Source: Novosphingobium album (ex Hu et al. 2023)
GTDB lineage: Bacteria > Pseudomonadota > Alphaproteobacteria > Sphingomonadales > Sphingomonadaceae
Length of the DNA: 64,000 nt
Direction: 5' to 3'
NCBI RefSeq assembly: GCF_022832385.1
Contig: NZ_JALHLE010000002.1
Span: 1-64,000, forward strand
The notes under the pieces are model-generated. The model was not told the DNA's origin. It saw nothing but the letters and a program-made list of their open reading frames with translations, and searched no databases. Position numbers and translations under genes: made by a program. This document shows positions 28,401 to 37,631 of this stretch, piece by piece (position 1 is the first letter of the stretch; each line of letters starts with the position of its first letter).

Positions 28401-29210
28401 CTATGCGGCCTGTACGCCCGCCCCATGTGCAATCTGCCCGCCCGGCACTGCCCGGCGATAGAGATGCCAGGTCGCGTGGCCAAAGACCGGCAGAGCCGCC
28501 AGCAATCCCAGGAACAGCGGCACCATCGCGATGAACAGTGCGATCGCGATCCACACGGCCCATGTCATCAGCACGAAGCGGTTCGACCGCACCGCGCCGA
28601 GACTGACGATGATGGCCGTCAGGAAATCCACCTCGCGGTCGACCAGCATCGGCAGGCTCATGACGGTGACCGCATAGAACGCCAGCGCCATCACCGCGCC
28701 AACGATCGTGCCCACGGCCAGCATCACCATCCCTGCAGGCGTCGTGAACAGTGCCAGCGATTCCGAACCGATCCCCGATTCCGCCATGAACACGGCGAAA
28801 ATGCCATGCGCGATCATCAGCCAGAACCCGAAGGCGACGAACACGATCACGCCCATGCACAGGATCTGCTCGTCCCCACGCCCGCGCAATGCGCCAAGCA
28901 CCGCAGGCCATGACATCGGCAAACCGAGTTCGCGCCGCCGGCTGACTTCGTAGAGCCCCACGGCGACGAACGGCGCGAGCAGCGGAAAACCCGCCGCCGC
29001 TGGAATCAGCCAGGCGACCGCCCCCCATTGGAACAGCGCAAAATAGAGAAACACCCCCGCGCCCACGTAGATCGCACCGAAGAACAGCCCGAACACCGGA
29101 CATGCCCTGAAATCGCTCCACCCCGCCGCGAGCGCTGCCCACAGGTCCCGAACCCCGAGATCGCTGGCAACCGTGACGGGCGCGAGTTGTACCTGTTCGC
29201 CCACCTGCAT
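28401..29210 (-). CDS. DUF2189 integral membrane protein
   Basis: The 269-aa protein matches the DUF2189 family of inner-membrane proteins of unknown function. It has about six transmembrane helices, with the typical start DLWAALAAGWSDFRACPVFGLFFG and FPLLAPFVAVGLYEVSRRRE. ATG 29210 follows a strong GAGAGGAG site. It lies on the same strand as the ester hydrolase but 302 bp before it, with an operator-like array between, so they are probably separate units. Confidence 0.88.
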   Translation of the reverse strand: MQVGEQVQLAPVTVASDLGVRDLWAALAAGWSDFRACPVFGLFFGAIYVGAGVFLYFALFQWGAVAWLIPAAAGFPLLAPFVAVGLYEVSRRRELGLPMSWPAVLGALRGRGDEQILCMGVIVFVAFGFWLMIAHGIFAVFMAESGIGSESLALFTTPAGMVMLAVGTIVGAVMALAFYAVTVMSLPMLVDREVDFLTAIIVSLGAVRSNRFVLMTWAVWIAIALFIAMVPLFLGLLAALPVFGHATWHLYRRAVPGGQIAHGAGVQAA

Positions 29211-29289
29211 GACTCCTCTCCCAAGAAGCGTGAAGGAGAAGGTGCCTCAGGTTCCCCGAACGGGCAAGCTTCGGGAAGATATCCGAGCC

Positions 29290-29328
29290 AAAAACGAAAA
29301 GGGCGCGGAAGCCGCAGCCGCCGCGCCC
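29290..29328 (-). terminator. Intrinsic terminator of the DAHP synthase gene
   Basis: A perfect 8-bp GGGCGCGG/CCGCGCCC stem with a 12-nt loop is followed on the minus strand by TTTTCGTTTTT. It lies 22 bp after the stop. Confidence 0.82.
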
Positions 29329-29350
29329 CTATATCCCGCAAGCTCTGAAA

Positions 29351-30724
29351 TCAGGCGGCCTGCTTGTGCCGCTCGTTCGCTTCGAGGTTGAGCAGGTCTG
29401 CCATCTCGAAGGCCAGTTCGATCGACTGCGCGCCATTGAGGCGCGGATCGCAATGGGTGTGGTAGCGGTCGGCCAGCGTCGCATCGGTGATGGCGATCGC
29501 GCCGCCGGTGCATTCGGTCACGTCCTGCCCGGTCATCTCGATGTGGATGCCGCCAGCATGCGTGCCTTCCGCGCGGTGGACCGCGAAGAAGCCGCGCACT
29601 TCGGCGAGGATGCGCTCGAACGGACGCGTCTTGAAACCACTTTCCGACTTGATGACGTTGCCGTGCATCGGGTCGCAGGACCAGACCACCGGATGCCCCT
29701 CGGCCTTCACCGCGCGCACCAGCTTGGGCAGACCGGCTTCGACCTTGTCATGCCCGAAACGGCTGATCAGGGTCATGCGGCCCGGCTCGCGGCCAGGGTT
29801 GAGCGTGTCGAGCATCCGCAGCAGCGCGTCCGGCTCGAGGCTGGGGCCGCACTTCATGCCAATCGGGTTGCCGACGCCGCGCAGGAACTCGACATGGGCC
29901 GAACCTTCGAAGCGGGTACGGTCGCCGATCCACAGCATGTGGGCCGAACAGTCGTACCAGTCGCCCGTCAGCGAATCCCGGCGGGTCAGCGCCTGCTCGT
30001 AAGGCAGCAGGAGCGCTTCATGGCTGGTGTAGAAGCTGGTGCCCTGAAGCTGCGGCACGGTCTCCGGATCGACACCGCAGGCAGCCATGAATTCCAGCGC
30101 CTCCCCGATGCGGTCGGCCATCTGCGCGAACTTCTCACCCCAGGGGCTACGGCCGATGTGGTCCATCGTCCACTGGTGCACCTGACGCAGGTTGGCATAG
30201 CCGCCGCCCGCGAAAGCGCGCAGCAAGTTCAACGTCGCCGAAGACTGCGTGTAAGCGCGCAGCATGCGCTCGGGATCGTTGCGGCGCGATTCCTCGCCGA
30301 ATTCGATGCCGTTGATGATGTCGCCGAAGTAGCTGGGCACTTCCAGATCGCCCTGCTTCTCGGTCGGAGCCGAGCGCGGCTTGGCGAATTGCCCGGCCAT
30401 GCGGCCGACCTTCACCACCGGCTGCTTGCTGGCGAAAGTGAGCACCACCGCCATCTGCAGCAGCACGCGGAAGGTATCGCGGATGTTGTCGGCGCTGAAT
30501 TCGGCGAAGCTCTCGGCGCAGTCACCACCCTGCAGCAGGAAACCGCGCCCGGCCGCCACTTCGGCCAGATCGTGCTTCAGAGCACGCGCCTCGCCGGCAA
30601 AGACCAGCGGCGGAAACTTTGCCAGCGTGGCCTCAACCTCGCCCAGCTTCTCCGCATCGCCATAAACCGGAAGGTGGCGGGCTTCCTGTGCCTTCCAGCC
30701 GTCCGGGGTCCAATTGCTAGCCAC
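29351..30724 (-). CDS. 3-deoxy-7-phosphoheptulonate (DAHP) synthase, class II
   Basis: This 457-aa cytosolic enzyme joins phosphoenolpyruvate and erythrose 4-phosphate in the first step of the shikimate pathway. Class II signatures are [52 protein letters not shown] and [15 protein letters not shown]. The start is GTG 30724, set by AGGAG 8 nt upstream; an ATG just before it (30733) opens only a four-codon frame. The gene is followed by a strong terminator. The 165-bp leader contains alternative hairpins (30794-30821) that could allow attenuation. Confidence 0.96.
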   Translation of the reverse strand: MASNWTPDGWKAQEARHLPVYGDAEKLGEVEATLAKFPPLVFAGEARALKHDLAEVAAGRGFLLQGGDCAESFAEFSADNIRDTFRVLLQMAVVLTFASKQPVVKVGRMAGQFAKPRSAPTEKQGDLEVPSYFGDIINGIEFGEESRRNDPERMLRAYTQSSATLNLLRAFAGGGYANLRQVHQWTMDHIGRSPWGEKFAQMADRIGEALEFMAACGVDPETVPQLQGTSFYTSHEALLLPYEQALTRRDSLTGDWYDCSAHMLWIGDRTRFEGSAHVEFLRGVGNPIGMKCGPSLEPDALLRMLDTLNPGREPGRMTLISRFGHDKVEAGLPKLVRAVKAEGHPVVWSCDPMHGNVIKSESGFKTRPFERILAEVRGFFAVHRAEGTHAGGIHIEMTGQDVTECTGGAIAITDATLADRYHTHCDPRLNGAQSIELAFEMADLLNLEANERHKQAA

Positions 30725-30793
30725 GTTTCATACTCCTAGGTCCCGGCACACCATGCGCCGGACAAAAGACAAGAGGCGCCCCTTAGCGCCCGC

Positions 30794-30821
30794 GGGCAAT
30801 TTTTGCAAAGCCGCTTTGCCC
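30794..30821 (-). promoter_or_regulatory. Mutually exclusive hairpins in the DAHP synthase leader
   Basis: GGGCAA (30794-30799) can pair with TTGCCC (30816-30821), while GCAAAG (30805-30810) can pair with CTTTGC (30814-30819). The two helices share bases and exclude each other. Both lie about 70-100 nt upstream of the GTG start. Confidence 0.35.
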
Positions 30822-30859
30822 GATGACCGTGATCGGTTGCGCGAACCGGTCCTGCAAGG

Positions 30860-30883
30860 GGTCCGGAAACCCGCTCCGGAACC
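30860..30883 (-). terminator. Possible stem-loop after the M16 protease gene
   Basis: GG-TCCGGA and TCCGGA-A-CC form a stem 7 bp after the M16 stop. The minus-strand tail is CCCCTTGC with no T-run, so support is weak. Confidence 0.35.
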
Positions 30884-30889
30884 TTCAGA

Positions 30890-33817
30890 TCACCGCGTGG
30901 CGACGCTGGTCTTGGTACCTTCCGGCACGACTTCGAGACGCCAGGAACTGTTCTGGCCCAGATAGCGCGCGGCAAGTTGCTGCATCTTCTCAGGCGTGGT
31001 CACCGTGTAATCGCTGAGCACCGAACGCACGCTGCCTATCCGCGAGGGGTCGCTGGTCGCGCCTTCGAGCTGGCTCATGAAGAACGAGGTGCTCGAAGCC
31101 GCGCGCGTCACCTGCTGACGCAGCGGTTCAGTCACACGCTCCAGTTCGTCGGCCGACGGCGGATTGGCGATCAGATCCTGCGCGATTTCTTCGGCGGTCT
31201 GGAAGAACACCGGCACCGACTTGGGATCGACCTGCGCCATAGCGGTAATCGCCCCGCCCTCCTGAAGATCCACCGGCCAGGTCGAGAATACATAGGGCGC
31301 GTAGGACACGCCCAGCTTCTCGCGCACGGCATCGAGCAGGCGGTTGGTGAAAAGCTGCGTCAGAATTTCGAGCTGGCGCGATTCCTGGATGCCTACAGAA
31401 CCGCCACCCGTCGGCCAGGAGATCACTGCGGCAGCCTGGTCCGGATCGCCATGATGGTGCAGTACTACCGGCGTGTTCGAAGGCTTGGGCACCGTGACTT
31501 CGGTAAGTTCGGACGTCGAAGGCGCAGGGATACGCGGCTTGAGCGCACCGAAAGTCTTCTCCAGCGCCTTGATCGCCGCCGCCTTGTCGAAATCGCCGAA
31601 GATCTGCACTTCGATCGGACCTTGCGAGAGCGCCTGGCTCCAGACCCGCTTGAAGCCTTCGGGCGTGGTCTTCTCGATCTCTGCCGGTGACGGGGTCGCA
31701 AAGCGCTCGTCCTTGCCGCGCTGGTAGAACTGCAGGTCGCGGTTGAGCACGCCTTGCGGCGAGGTGGCAAAGGTATCGTACTGGATCTTGGCCGCGGCCT
31801 TCGCGCGGAGGAACGGGTTCACATCCCACTTGGGCAGATCGAGCTTGGCTGCAAAGAGATAGAGCTGATCGGCAAGATCCTGCGGGCGCGTCTCCGCAGA
31901 CAGCTCGAAGTTCGCGTCCTGCACGTCGAAGTTGAAGCCCATCTTGCGGCCGGTGGCGACGCGGTCGAGGTCTTCCTGCCCCAGTGTCGCAAGGCCCGAG
32001 CCGACAAGCGCATACTGGCCAAGCGCAATGTAGGACGCATCCTTGGGATCGATCGAACGGTAGCCGCCGCCGAAACGAACCTTGACCATGACGCGGCCCG
32101 GCTCTTCCTGAACCGGCCAGAGCAGGACCTTGACGCCGTTCGCAAAGGCCAGTTCCTCAATGTCGAGCAAGCCGGTCGGGAGATCGGCGACCGGTTCGGC
32201 GGGCTTGCCGATCGCAGGCAGCTTGTCGAACGAGACCGGCGGCGCTTCGGCGGCCATGCGGATACTCTGGTCAGGCTTGACCGGCGCTGCCAGCGCCAGA
32301 CGCAGTTCCTCATCCGTCGCCTTGCCCGCCGTCTGGACCGTGAACAGCGCACGCTCCACCGTGCCGGAGAACAACTTGCGCGTGTGTTCAAGCACCGCCT
32401 GCGGCGTGAACAGCGGCTTGGAGCTGCGGAATATCTTCAGAACGTCGTCCGGTGCGGCCACGGTCTCGCGGATGTCGAGCGCGTTGACCAGATCGTCGGC
32501 CAGTTTGGAGCCCGGCAGAATGCGCTGTTGCTCCACGGGGACCTGAAAGGCCACGTCGAGTTCGGCCGCCTCGCGGTCGATCTCTTCCTGCGTCGGCGGG
32601 TTGGTCAGCGCATCGGCAATCACCGCGCGCACATCGTGCAGCGCCGCCTTCCAGTCATCGCCCAGCGGCGTCACCGAGATGAAGGTAGCATCGGCCGAGC
32701 GCGAAACATCGTTCTGATTGACCGAGGCCGACAGGAAGCTGCCCCCTGCCCGCGCCTTGGTCTCCAGACGACGGTTGATGACGGCCTGCGCGATCGAGTC
32801 AATCATCAGCCCCTGATTGTAGACGATTGTGTCGTTCACTTCCCGCCAGGGGCGCAGCGTCGCAACCATCAGCGACGGCGGCAGGTCCGGCTCCACCAGT
32901 ACGCGCGTCTCGCCAACCGGGTTCCTGGGATCGGCGCCCCTGGGCGCGACCGGATCACCGAAGCTGGGAGCCTGCGGCTTCGGGCCGGCAGCCTGCCAGT
33001 CGCCGAACCACTTGCGCACATAGGATTCAAGCATCGCCGGATCGGCATCGCCTGCAACGATCACGGCGACATTGTCCGGGCGGTACCAACGCGAATAGAA
33101 CGCGCGCACCGACTGCGGGGTTGCCGATGTCAGACTGGCGACAGTACCGATCGGCTCACGCTCCGACAGCGGCTGCCCGGCGTAGAAGACCTGCTGCATC
33201 GCGTTCTGCACGCGCTTGGCCGCTCCCCCGCGCTCGCGCATTTCGGCGAGCACGATAGGCAGGTCCTTCTTGAGGTTTGACGCCGACAGCGTGGGCGCCG
33301 TCACCATGCCCGACATCAGCTTGAACGTCTCGTCCAGCGAGGCCGGGGTGGCATTGGGCAGATCGAGCTGGAACACCGTCTGGGTGGTCGTCGTCTGCGC
33401 ATTGGTGTCGCTGCCGAATGTCGCGCCGAGGCGCTGGAACGAAGCAATCGCAGTGCCTTCGGCCAGATACTTCGACTGGCGGAACAGCATGTGCTCCAGC
33501 AAGTGCGCATAGCCGCGCTCGGCATCGGTCTCGTAGAGCGAACCGGCATCAACGCGAATTCGGATCGACACCTGCCCCGGCGGCACACCGTTCTTGCGCA
33601 CGGCATACTTCAGGCCGTTGGGCAGTTCGCCGAAATGCCATGCCTTGTCATGCGGCACGTCGCTGTTCTTGTAGAGCCAGGGCTCCTGTGTATCGGCCAG
33701 CAATGTGGAAGGTGCATCGGGCGCATCGGCGTCCTGCGCAAGAACGGGCCGGACCGGCGTCTGGGCGAGAAGAACAAGGCATGCAAGCGAGCAAGCGGCG
33801 CGCGTAAATTTTGTCAT
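30890..33817 (-). CDS. Double-unit M16 (insulinase/pitrilysin) zinc protease
   Basis: The 975-aa exported protein has a signal peptide ending near PVLAQD and two M16 halves. The first half holds the inverted zinc motif HLLEHMLF (H105, E108, H109), so this half is catalytic; the second half has no HxxEH and serves as the partner fold. It should degrade peptides in the periplasm. ATG 33817 fits the signal peptide; the open frame further upstream is antisense to nfuA. It diverges from nfuA across 90 bp and precedes the DAHP synthase on the same strand with a 165-bp gap. Confidence 0.92.
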   Translation of the reverse strand: MTKFTRAACSLACLVLLAQTPVRPVLAQDADAPDAPSTLLADTQEPWLYKNSDVPHDKAWHFGELPNGLKYAVRKNGVPPGQVSIRIRVDAGSLYETDAERGYAHLLEHMLFRQSKYLAEGTAIASFQRLGATFGSDTNAQTTTTQTVFQLDLPNATPASLDETFKLMSGMVTAPTLSASNLKKDLPIVLAEMRERGGAAKRVQNAMQQVFYAGQPLSEREPIGTVASLTSATPQSVRAFYSRWYRPDNVAVIVAGDADPAMLESYVRKWFGDWQAAGPKPQAPSFGDPVAPRGADPRNPVGETRVLVEPDLPPSLMVATLRPWREVNDTIVYNQGLMIDSIAQAVINRRLETKARAGGSFLSASVNQNDVSRSADATFISVTPLGDDWKAALHDVRAVIADALTNPPTQEEIDREAAELDVAFQVPVEQQRILPGSKLADDLVNALDIRETVAAPDDVLKIFRSSKPLFTPQAVLEHTRKLFSGTVERALFTVQTAGKATDEELRLALAAPVKPDQSIRMAAEAPPVSFDKLPAIGKPAEPVADLPTGLLDIEELAFANGVKVLLWPVQEEPGRVMVKVRFGGGYRSIDPKDASYIALGQYALVGSGLATLGQEDLDRVATGRKMGFNFDVQDANFELSAETRPQDLADQLYLFAAKLDLPKWDVNPFLRAKAAAKIQYDTFATSPQGVLNRDLQFYQRGKDERFATPSPAEIEKTTPEGFKRVWSQALSQGPIEVQIFGDFDKAAAIKALEKTFGALKPRIPAPSTSELTEVTVPKPSNTPVVLHHHGDPDQAAAVISWPTGGGSVGIQESRQLEILTQLFTNRLLDAVREKLGVSYAPYVFSTWPVDLQEGGAITAMAQVDPKSVPVFFQTAEEIAQDLIANPPSADELERVTEPLRQQVTRAASSTSFFMSQLEGATSDPSRIGSVRSVLSDYTVTTPEKMQQLAARYLGQNSSWRLEVVPEGTKTSVATR

Positions 33818-33907
33818 CGCGCAATCTATAGGATGCGCCTGCCTTAAGGGCCAGTGAATACCACCAAGACTTGACCGGCCGCCCACTTCACCTAAATCGC
33901 AAGTGTC

Positions 33908-34486
33908 ATGTTCATCGAAACCGAAACCACGCCCAATCCCGCGACGCTCAAGTTCCTGCCCGGCCGGGAGGTCATGGCCGCAGGCACGCGCGAGTTCACC
34001 ACGCCCGAAGATGCCTCGGCCTCGCCGCTTGCCGAAGCCTTGTTCGATCTGGGCGATGTGACCGGTGTATTCTTCGGCCAGAGCTTCGTTTCGGTAACCG
34101 CCGCGCCGGGCGTCGAATGGCCCGGCCTCAAGCCGCAGGTCGTCTCGATCCTGCTCGATCACTTCGTGTCCGAAGCCCCGCTCTTCGCCGGTGGCGACGC
34201 GAGCGGCTTTTCGGTACCAGCGGAAGACGAGGAAGATTTCGGCGACGATCCGGCTGATGCGGATATCGTCGCGCAGATCCGCGAACTGATCGAAACCCGC
34301 GTGCGCCCCGCGGTCGCCAACGACGGCGGCGACATCGTCTACCGGGGCTTTCGTGAAGGCGTGGTCTTCCTGACGATGCAAGGCGCCTGTTCGGGCTGCC
34401 CCTCCTCGACCGCTACGCTCAAGCACGGGATCGAAAGTCTGCTGAAGCACTACGTTCCGGAAGTGACCGAAGTCCGGGCTGCCTGA
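33908..34486 (+). CDS. NfuA/NifU-like iron-sulfur scaffold or carrier
   Basis: The 192-aa cytosolic protein has an N-terminal Nfu domain (MFIETETTPNPATLKFLPG) and a C-terminal NifU domain with the cluster-binding CSGCPSS motif. It delivers Fe-S clusters to target proteins. An acidic linker (DEEDFGDDPADAD) joins the two domains. The next genes, tsaB and rimI, follow closely on the same strand. This nfu-tsaB-rimI order is familiar in sphingomonads. Confidence 0.95.
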   Translation: MFIETETTPNPATLKFLPGREVMAAGTREFTTPEDASASPLAEALFDLGDVTGVFFGQSFVSVTAAPGVEWPGLKPQVVSILLDHFVSEAPLFAGGDASGFSVPAEDEEDFGDDPADADIVAQIRELIETRVRPAVANDGGDIVYRGFREGVVFLTMQGACSGCPSSTATLKHGIESLLKHYVPEVTEVRAA

Positions 34487-34508
34487 CGTCCGGCGGGCTG
34501 AGCGGATC

Positions 34509-35186
34509 GTGACGACACCGGCAACCGCACCAATTTCCACCCGTCACGAGGGGCGCACCCTCGTGATCGACTCCGCCACCGATGCCTGTTCAGTCGCGTT
34601 GTTCGACGACGGCGCGATGATCGCCGGTGCGTTCCGCCTGCTGGGGCGCGGTCACGCAGAAGCGCTGGTGCCGATGATCGCCGCGCTGCCCGGACGCGGG
34701 AAGGCAGAGCACATCGTCGTCTCCCTCGGCCCCGGAAGCTTTACCGGCGTGCGGGTCGGGCTCGCTGCCGCCCGCGCCCTCGCGCTTGCCTGGGGCGCGA
34801 GCCTTGCGGGATATTCCAGCCTTGCACTGGTCGCCGCAATGGCCCGCGAGAAGCACGGGAACGTGCCCGTCGGCGTGACCATGACAGGCGGGCACGGCGA
34901 GTGGTTCGTGCAAGGTTTCGACGCGCAGGGCCTTTCTTCTCGCGACCTCGCCTCGCTGCGCCCGGACGCGGCCAGCGAAGAGACACGCGAAGATCTTGTC
35001 GCGGGCAACCAGTCCGAAGCGCTCGTGGCCGCGCGCGGCCACGGCACGGCAATGCCTGCCTGGCCGGACGCGCGCGCGTTCCATCGACTGCCACCTGGTG
35101 CCCTGATCGCCGATGTCCGTCCGCTCTACGGGCGCGCACCGGACGCCAGGCTACCGGGAGGTACTGCTCCTGCGAGCGCGGCATGA
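34509..35186 (+). CDS. tsaB: tRNA threonylcarbamoyladenosine biosynthesis protein TsaB
   Basis: The 225-aa protein has the ASKHA-type start (LVIDSATDACSVALFDDG), GRGHAEALVPMI and SLGPGSFTGVRVGLAAA typical of TsaB, the scaffold partner of TsaD in making t6A37 on tRNA. The start is GTG 34509, 22 bp after nfuA. Its TGA overlaps the rimI ATG as ATGA, showing translational coupling. Confidence 0.93.
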   Translation: MTTPATAPISTRHEGRTLVIDSATDACSVALFDDGAMIAGAFRLLGRGHAEALVPMIAALPGRGKAEHIVVSLGPGSFTGVRVGLAAARALALAWGASLAGYSSLALVAAMAREKHGNVPVGVTMTGGHGEWFVQGFDAQGLSSRDLASLRPDAASEETREDLVAGNQSEALVAARGHGTAMPAWPDARAFHRLPPGALIADVRPLYGRAPDARLPGGTAPASAA

Positions 35187-35641
35187 CCGACGACATCGAC
35201 CGGATCATGACGGTCATGGCCGCCGCTTTCGACCCGGAATTCCGCGAAGCCTGGAACAGACGCCAGGTCGAAGACGCGATGCAGTTCGGAAATTGCCACT
35301 ACGCGCTCGCAGTCGACGGCTGCAAGGCTCCGGCAGAAGAGCAACCGGCAGCGGGGTTTTTCTTGTCGCGCAGCGGCTTTGAAGAAGAAGAACTACTGTT
35401 ACTTGGTGTCCTGCCCGCATTTCGCCATCGGGGTCTTGGCCGGTATCTTCTGGATCAGTTGCATAAGGGGGCCTCGGAACGCGGGGCAAAGCGCCTGTTA
35501 CTTGAAATGCGCCGCGGCAACCCGGCCGAGTCGCTTTATAGAAGCTGCGGCTTCTATCCTATCGGTGAACGCCGCGAATATTATCGCACTCAAAGCGGTG
35601 AGAGAATCGACGCCATTACGTTCGCCTGTGACATTGGGTGA
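35183..35641 (+). CDS. rimI: Ribosomal-protein-alanine N-acetyltransferase RimI-like
   Basis: The 152-aa GNAT protein has the acetyl-CoA-binding stretch LGVLPAFRHRGLGRYLL and the RimI-like LEMRRGNPAESLYRSCGF. It should acetylate the N-terminus of ribosomal protein S18 or another protein. The ATG overlaps the tsaB stop, an arrangement common for tsaB-rimI, which supports the assignment over a generic GNAT. Confidence 0.88.
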   Translation: MTDDIDRIMTVMAAAFDPEFREAWNRRQVEDAMQFGNCHYALAVDGCKAPAEEQPAAGFFLSRSGFEEEELLLLGVLPAFRHRGLGRYLLDQLHKGASERGAKRLLLEMRRGNPAESLYRSCGFYPIGERREYYRTQSGERIDAITFACDIG

Positions 35642-35750
35642 TACAAACACAGGCAATACAGACAAAATTGTTCACTCTATCTGAAGACTTGTGTGAAAAT
35701 CGCCAATTAAACTTGCCTTACAGCACAAAATCGGCCAATGGCCTTTCTCA

Positions 35751-35768
35751 CAGACCCTAACAGGTCTG
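35751..35768. promoter_or_regulatory. Inverted repeat before mucR
   Basis: CAGACC-N6-GGTCTG is a perfect palindrome 36 bp before the mucR GTG start in an AT-richer leader. It may be an autoregulatory site, as MucR/Ros proteins often bind their own promoters. Confidence 0.45.
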
Positions 35769-35804
35769 AACTATCCCAAATGGTCGCACATAAGGAAAAA
35801 TATC

Positions 35805-36254
35805 GTGGAAGATATTCAGACGGATATGAACGAAACGCTGATCACCCTCGCCTCCGACATTGTCGCCGCACATGTGAGCAATAACAGCGTTTCCGTCGAA
35901 GACCTGCCTGCACTGATCACCAACGTCTACGGCGCGCTTGCCGGACTTGGCGGTCCGGTCGTGGTCGAAGAAGAAAAGCCGGAACCGGCCGTGTCGGTTC
36001 GCGCTTCGGTGAAGCCTGATTACATCGTGTGTCTTGAAGACGGCAAGAAGCTGAAGATGCTCAAGCGCCACCTCATGACCCACTACAACATGACCCCGGA
36101 AGAGTACCGCGCGCGCTGGAACCTGCCCGCCGACTATCCGATGGTCGCCCCCAACTACGCCGAAAAGCGCCGCGAACTGGCCAAGAAGATCGGCCTGGGC
36201 CGCAAGCCCAACGCACGCCGTGGCCGCAAACCCAAGGCTGTCGCCGCCGCCTGA
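35805..36254 (+). CDS. mucR: MucR/Ros-family zinc-finger regulator
   Basis: The 149-aa regulator has an N-terminal oligomerisation part (LITLASDIVAAHVSNNSVSVEDLP) and a prokaryotic zinc finger near the middle (CLEDGKKLKMLKRHLMTHYNMT). The second Cys of Ros is replaced by Asp, a variant known to hold zinc in this family. The C-terminus is a basic, AT-hook-like tail (RKPNARRGRKPK). The start is GTG 35805 with AAGGA 8 nt upstream; ATG 35826 is the alternative. In alphaproteobacteria MucR silences AT-rich targets and controls exopolysaccharide and cell-cycle genes. Confidence 0.93.
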   Translation: MEDIQTDMNETLITLASDIVAAHVSNNSVSVEDLPALITNVYGALAGLGGPVVVEEEKPEPAVSVRASVKPDYIVCLEDGKKLKMLKRHLMTHYNMTPEEYRARWNLPADYPMVAPNYAEKRRELAKKIGLGRKPNARRGRKPKAVAAA

Positions 36255-36265
36255 CACAAAGCGCA

Positions 36266-36296
36266 ACAGGAACAGACCGAAAGCGGTTTTTCCTGT
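36266..36296 (+). terminator. Probable terminator after mucR
   Basis: An outer ACAGGAA/TTCCTGT arm and inner ACCG/CGGT arm form an imperfect hairpin 12 bp after the mucR stop. The T-run falls inside the outer arm, so the inner stem plus TTTTT may be the working part. Confidence 0.5.
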
Positions 36297-36402
36297 GCAA
36301 ACCATTGCGTTCGGCATGATGCGCGGATGCCATGGTGGTTGAGATTGCAGGCGCACCGGCCTAACATGACCGGTGCGCCGCATTCATTTGACAGGTTACC
36401 CC

Positions 36403-36849
36403 GTGCATCAGCCCATCGACATCGAAGCCCTCTGCGCCGAACGCGGCCTTCGCATCACCGAACAGCGCCGGGTGATTGCACGAGTGCTGTCGGACAGCAC
36501 CGACCACCCGGATGTCGAAAAGCTGCATGAGCGCGCGACGGCCATCGACCCTGGCATTTCGATCGCGACGGTCTACCGCACCGTCCGCCTGTTCGAAGAG
36601 GCCGGCATACTGGACCGCCACGACTTCGGCGATGGCCGCGCCCGTTACGAGGCCGCCCCCGAAGCGCACCACGACCACATGATCGATGTCGAGACCGGCA
36701 CGGTCATCGAATTCGTCGACCCCGAACTGGAAGCCCTGCAGCGCCAGATCGCGGAACGGCTGGGCTTTCGCCTCGTCGACCACCGCATGGAACTGTTCGG
36801 CGTGAAGATCGAGCGCGAGGACGGCGAAAGCTCCAGCAGCCGCAAGTGA
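36403..36849 (+). CDS. Fur-family metal-responsive repressor
   Basis: The 148-aa protein has the Fur winged helix (GLRITEQRRVIARVL, ISIATVYRTVRLFEEAGIL) and a metal site HHDHMIDVETG. The C-terminal CxxC structural zinc site of classic Fur is absent, as often in alphaproteobacterial Fur/Mur proteins, so iron or manganese could be the signal. I place the start at GTG 36403 because related proteins begin close to the IEALCAERGLR segment; GTG 36373 is also open. Its stop overlaps the GTG of the acyltransferase gene. Confidence 0.88.
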   Translation: MHQPIDIEALCAERGLRITEQRRVIARVLSDSTDHPDVEKLHERATAIDPGISIATVYRTVRLFEEAGILDRHDFGDGRARYEAAPEAHHDHMIDVETGTVIEFVDPELEALQRQIAERLGFRLVDHRMELFGVKIEREDGESSSSRK

Positions 36850-37628
36850 ACGGGGCGACACCTCCCCTGGCGAGTGCCCGGGGCCGGATCGTCGCTCTCT
36901 GGGCCTGGCCGCTCGTGGTCCTGCGATTGGCGGCTATGTTGGCTGTACTGATCGCCTGTGCACCGCTTTACTATTTGCTAAGCCCCTTTGTTTCACGAAA
37001 TCCGGTGCCGCGCTGGTTCCTGCGCGCCCTTGCCACGATAGCCGGCGTGCGCATCCGCACACGCGGCATCCATCCGGCAGCACGTTCTTTCTTCATCGCA
37101 AACCACGTGAGCTGGCTGGACATACCGGCCCTTGCCGGCGCAACGGGCACCGCCTTCGTGGCACATGATGGCCTTGCCGCGATCGGCCCGCTGCGCTGGC
37201 TATGCGAATTGAATGACACGGTCTTCGTTGCACGCCACGACCGCCGCAGCGTAGCCGCACAGATCGAACGGGTCCGCAGAGCGCTAAGCGAAACAGGCGC
37301 GCTGACCGTCTTCCCCGAAGGCACGACCTCCGACGGCACCGGACTGCTGCCGTTCAAATCCTCGCTGTTGTCCGCGCTCGATACCGGGGCAGATCATATC
37401 CCCATCCAGCCGGTCTGGCTCGACTATGGCAAGGTGACGCGCGACATCGCATGGGTCGGCACGGAACCCGGCCTCGACAACGCCCTGCGCATTCTGGCTC
37501 GCTGGCGTCCGGTGAACCTTACAATCACGTTCCTGCCCCCGCTCACCGAAAGCGAGCGGGCGAACCGCAAGGCGATGGCGCACACTGCCCGCCACGCGAT
37601 AGCCTCGGCCATGGCCGAGGCCCGCTGA
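36846..37628 (+). CDS. 1-acyl-sn-glycerol-3-phosphate acyltransferase (PlsC-like)
   Basis: The 260-aa inner-membrane enzyme has an N-terminal hydrophobic helix (about residues 18-45), the catalytic NHVSWLD (H-x4-D) motif and FPEGTTSDG for substrate binding. It acylates lysophosphatidate or a related lyso-lipid in phospholipid synthesis. The GTG start overlaps the fur stop as GTGA, so it is translated with fur. A lyso-ornithine lipid acyltransferase role cannot be excluded. Confidence 0.9.
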   Translation: MNGATPPLASARGRIVALWAWPLVVLRLAAMLAVLIACAPLYYLLSPFVSRNPVPRWFLRALATIAGVRIRTRGIHPAARSFFIANHVSWLDIPALAGATGTAFVAHDGLAAIGPLRWLCELNDTVFVARHDRRSVAAQIERVRRALSETGALTVFPEGTTSDGTGLLPFKSSLLSALDTGADHIPIQPVWLDYGKVTRDIAWVGTEPGLDNALRILARWRPVNLTITFLPPLTESERANRKAMAHTARHAIASAMAEAR

Positions 37629-37631
37629 CGG

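Noticed and set aside
29366..30739. 457-aa plus-strand frame opposite the DAHP synthase
   Set aside because: It mirrors a strongly conserved enzyme gene and shows no domain; a codon-bias shadow.
31754..33280. 508-aa plus-strand frame opposite the M16 protease
   Set aside because: Arg/Gly/His-rich composition and no ribosome site; a shadow of the protease gene.
35183..35641. Frame from 34901 as a longer RimI
   Set aside because: The added residues overlap tsaB in another frame; the ATGA junction and family length favour 35183.
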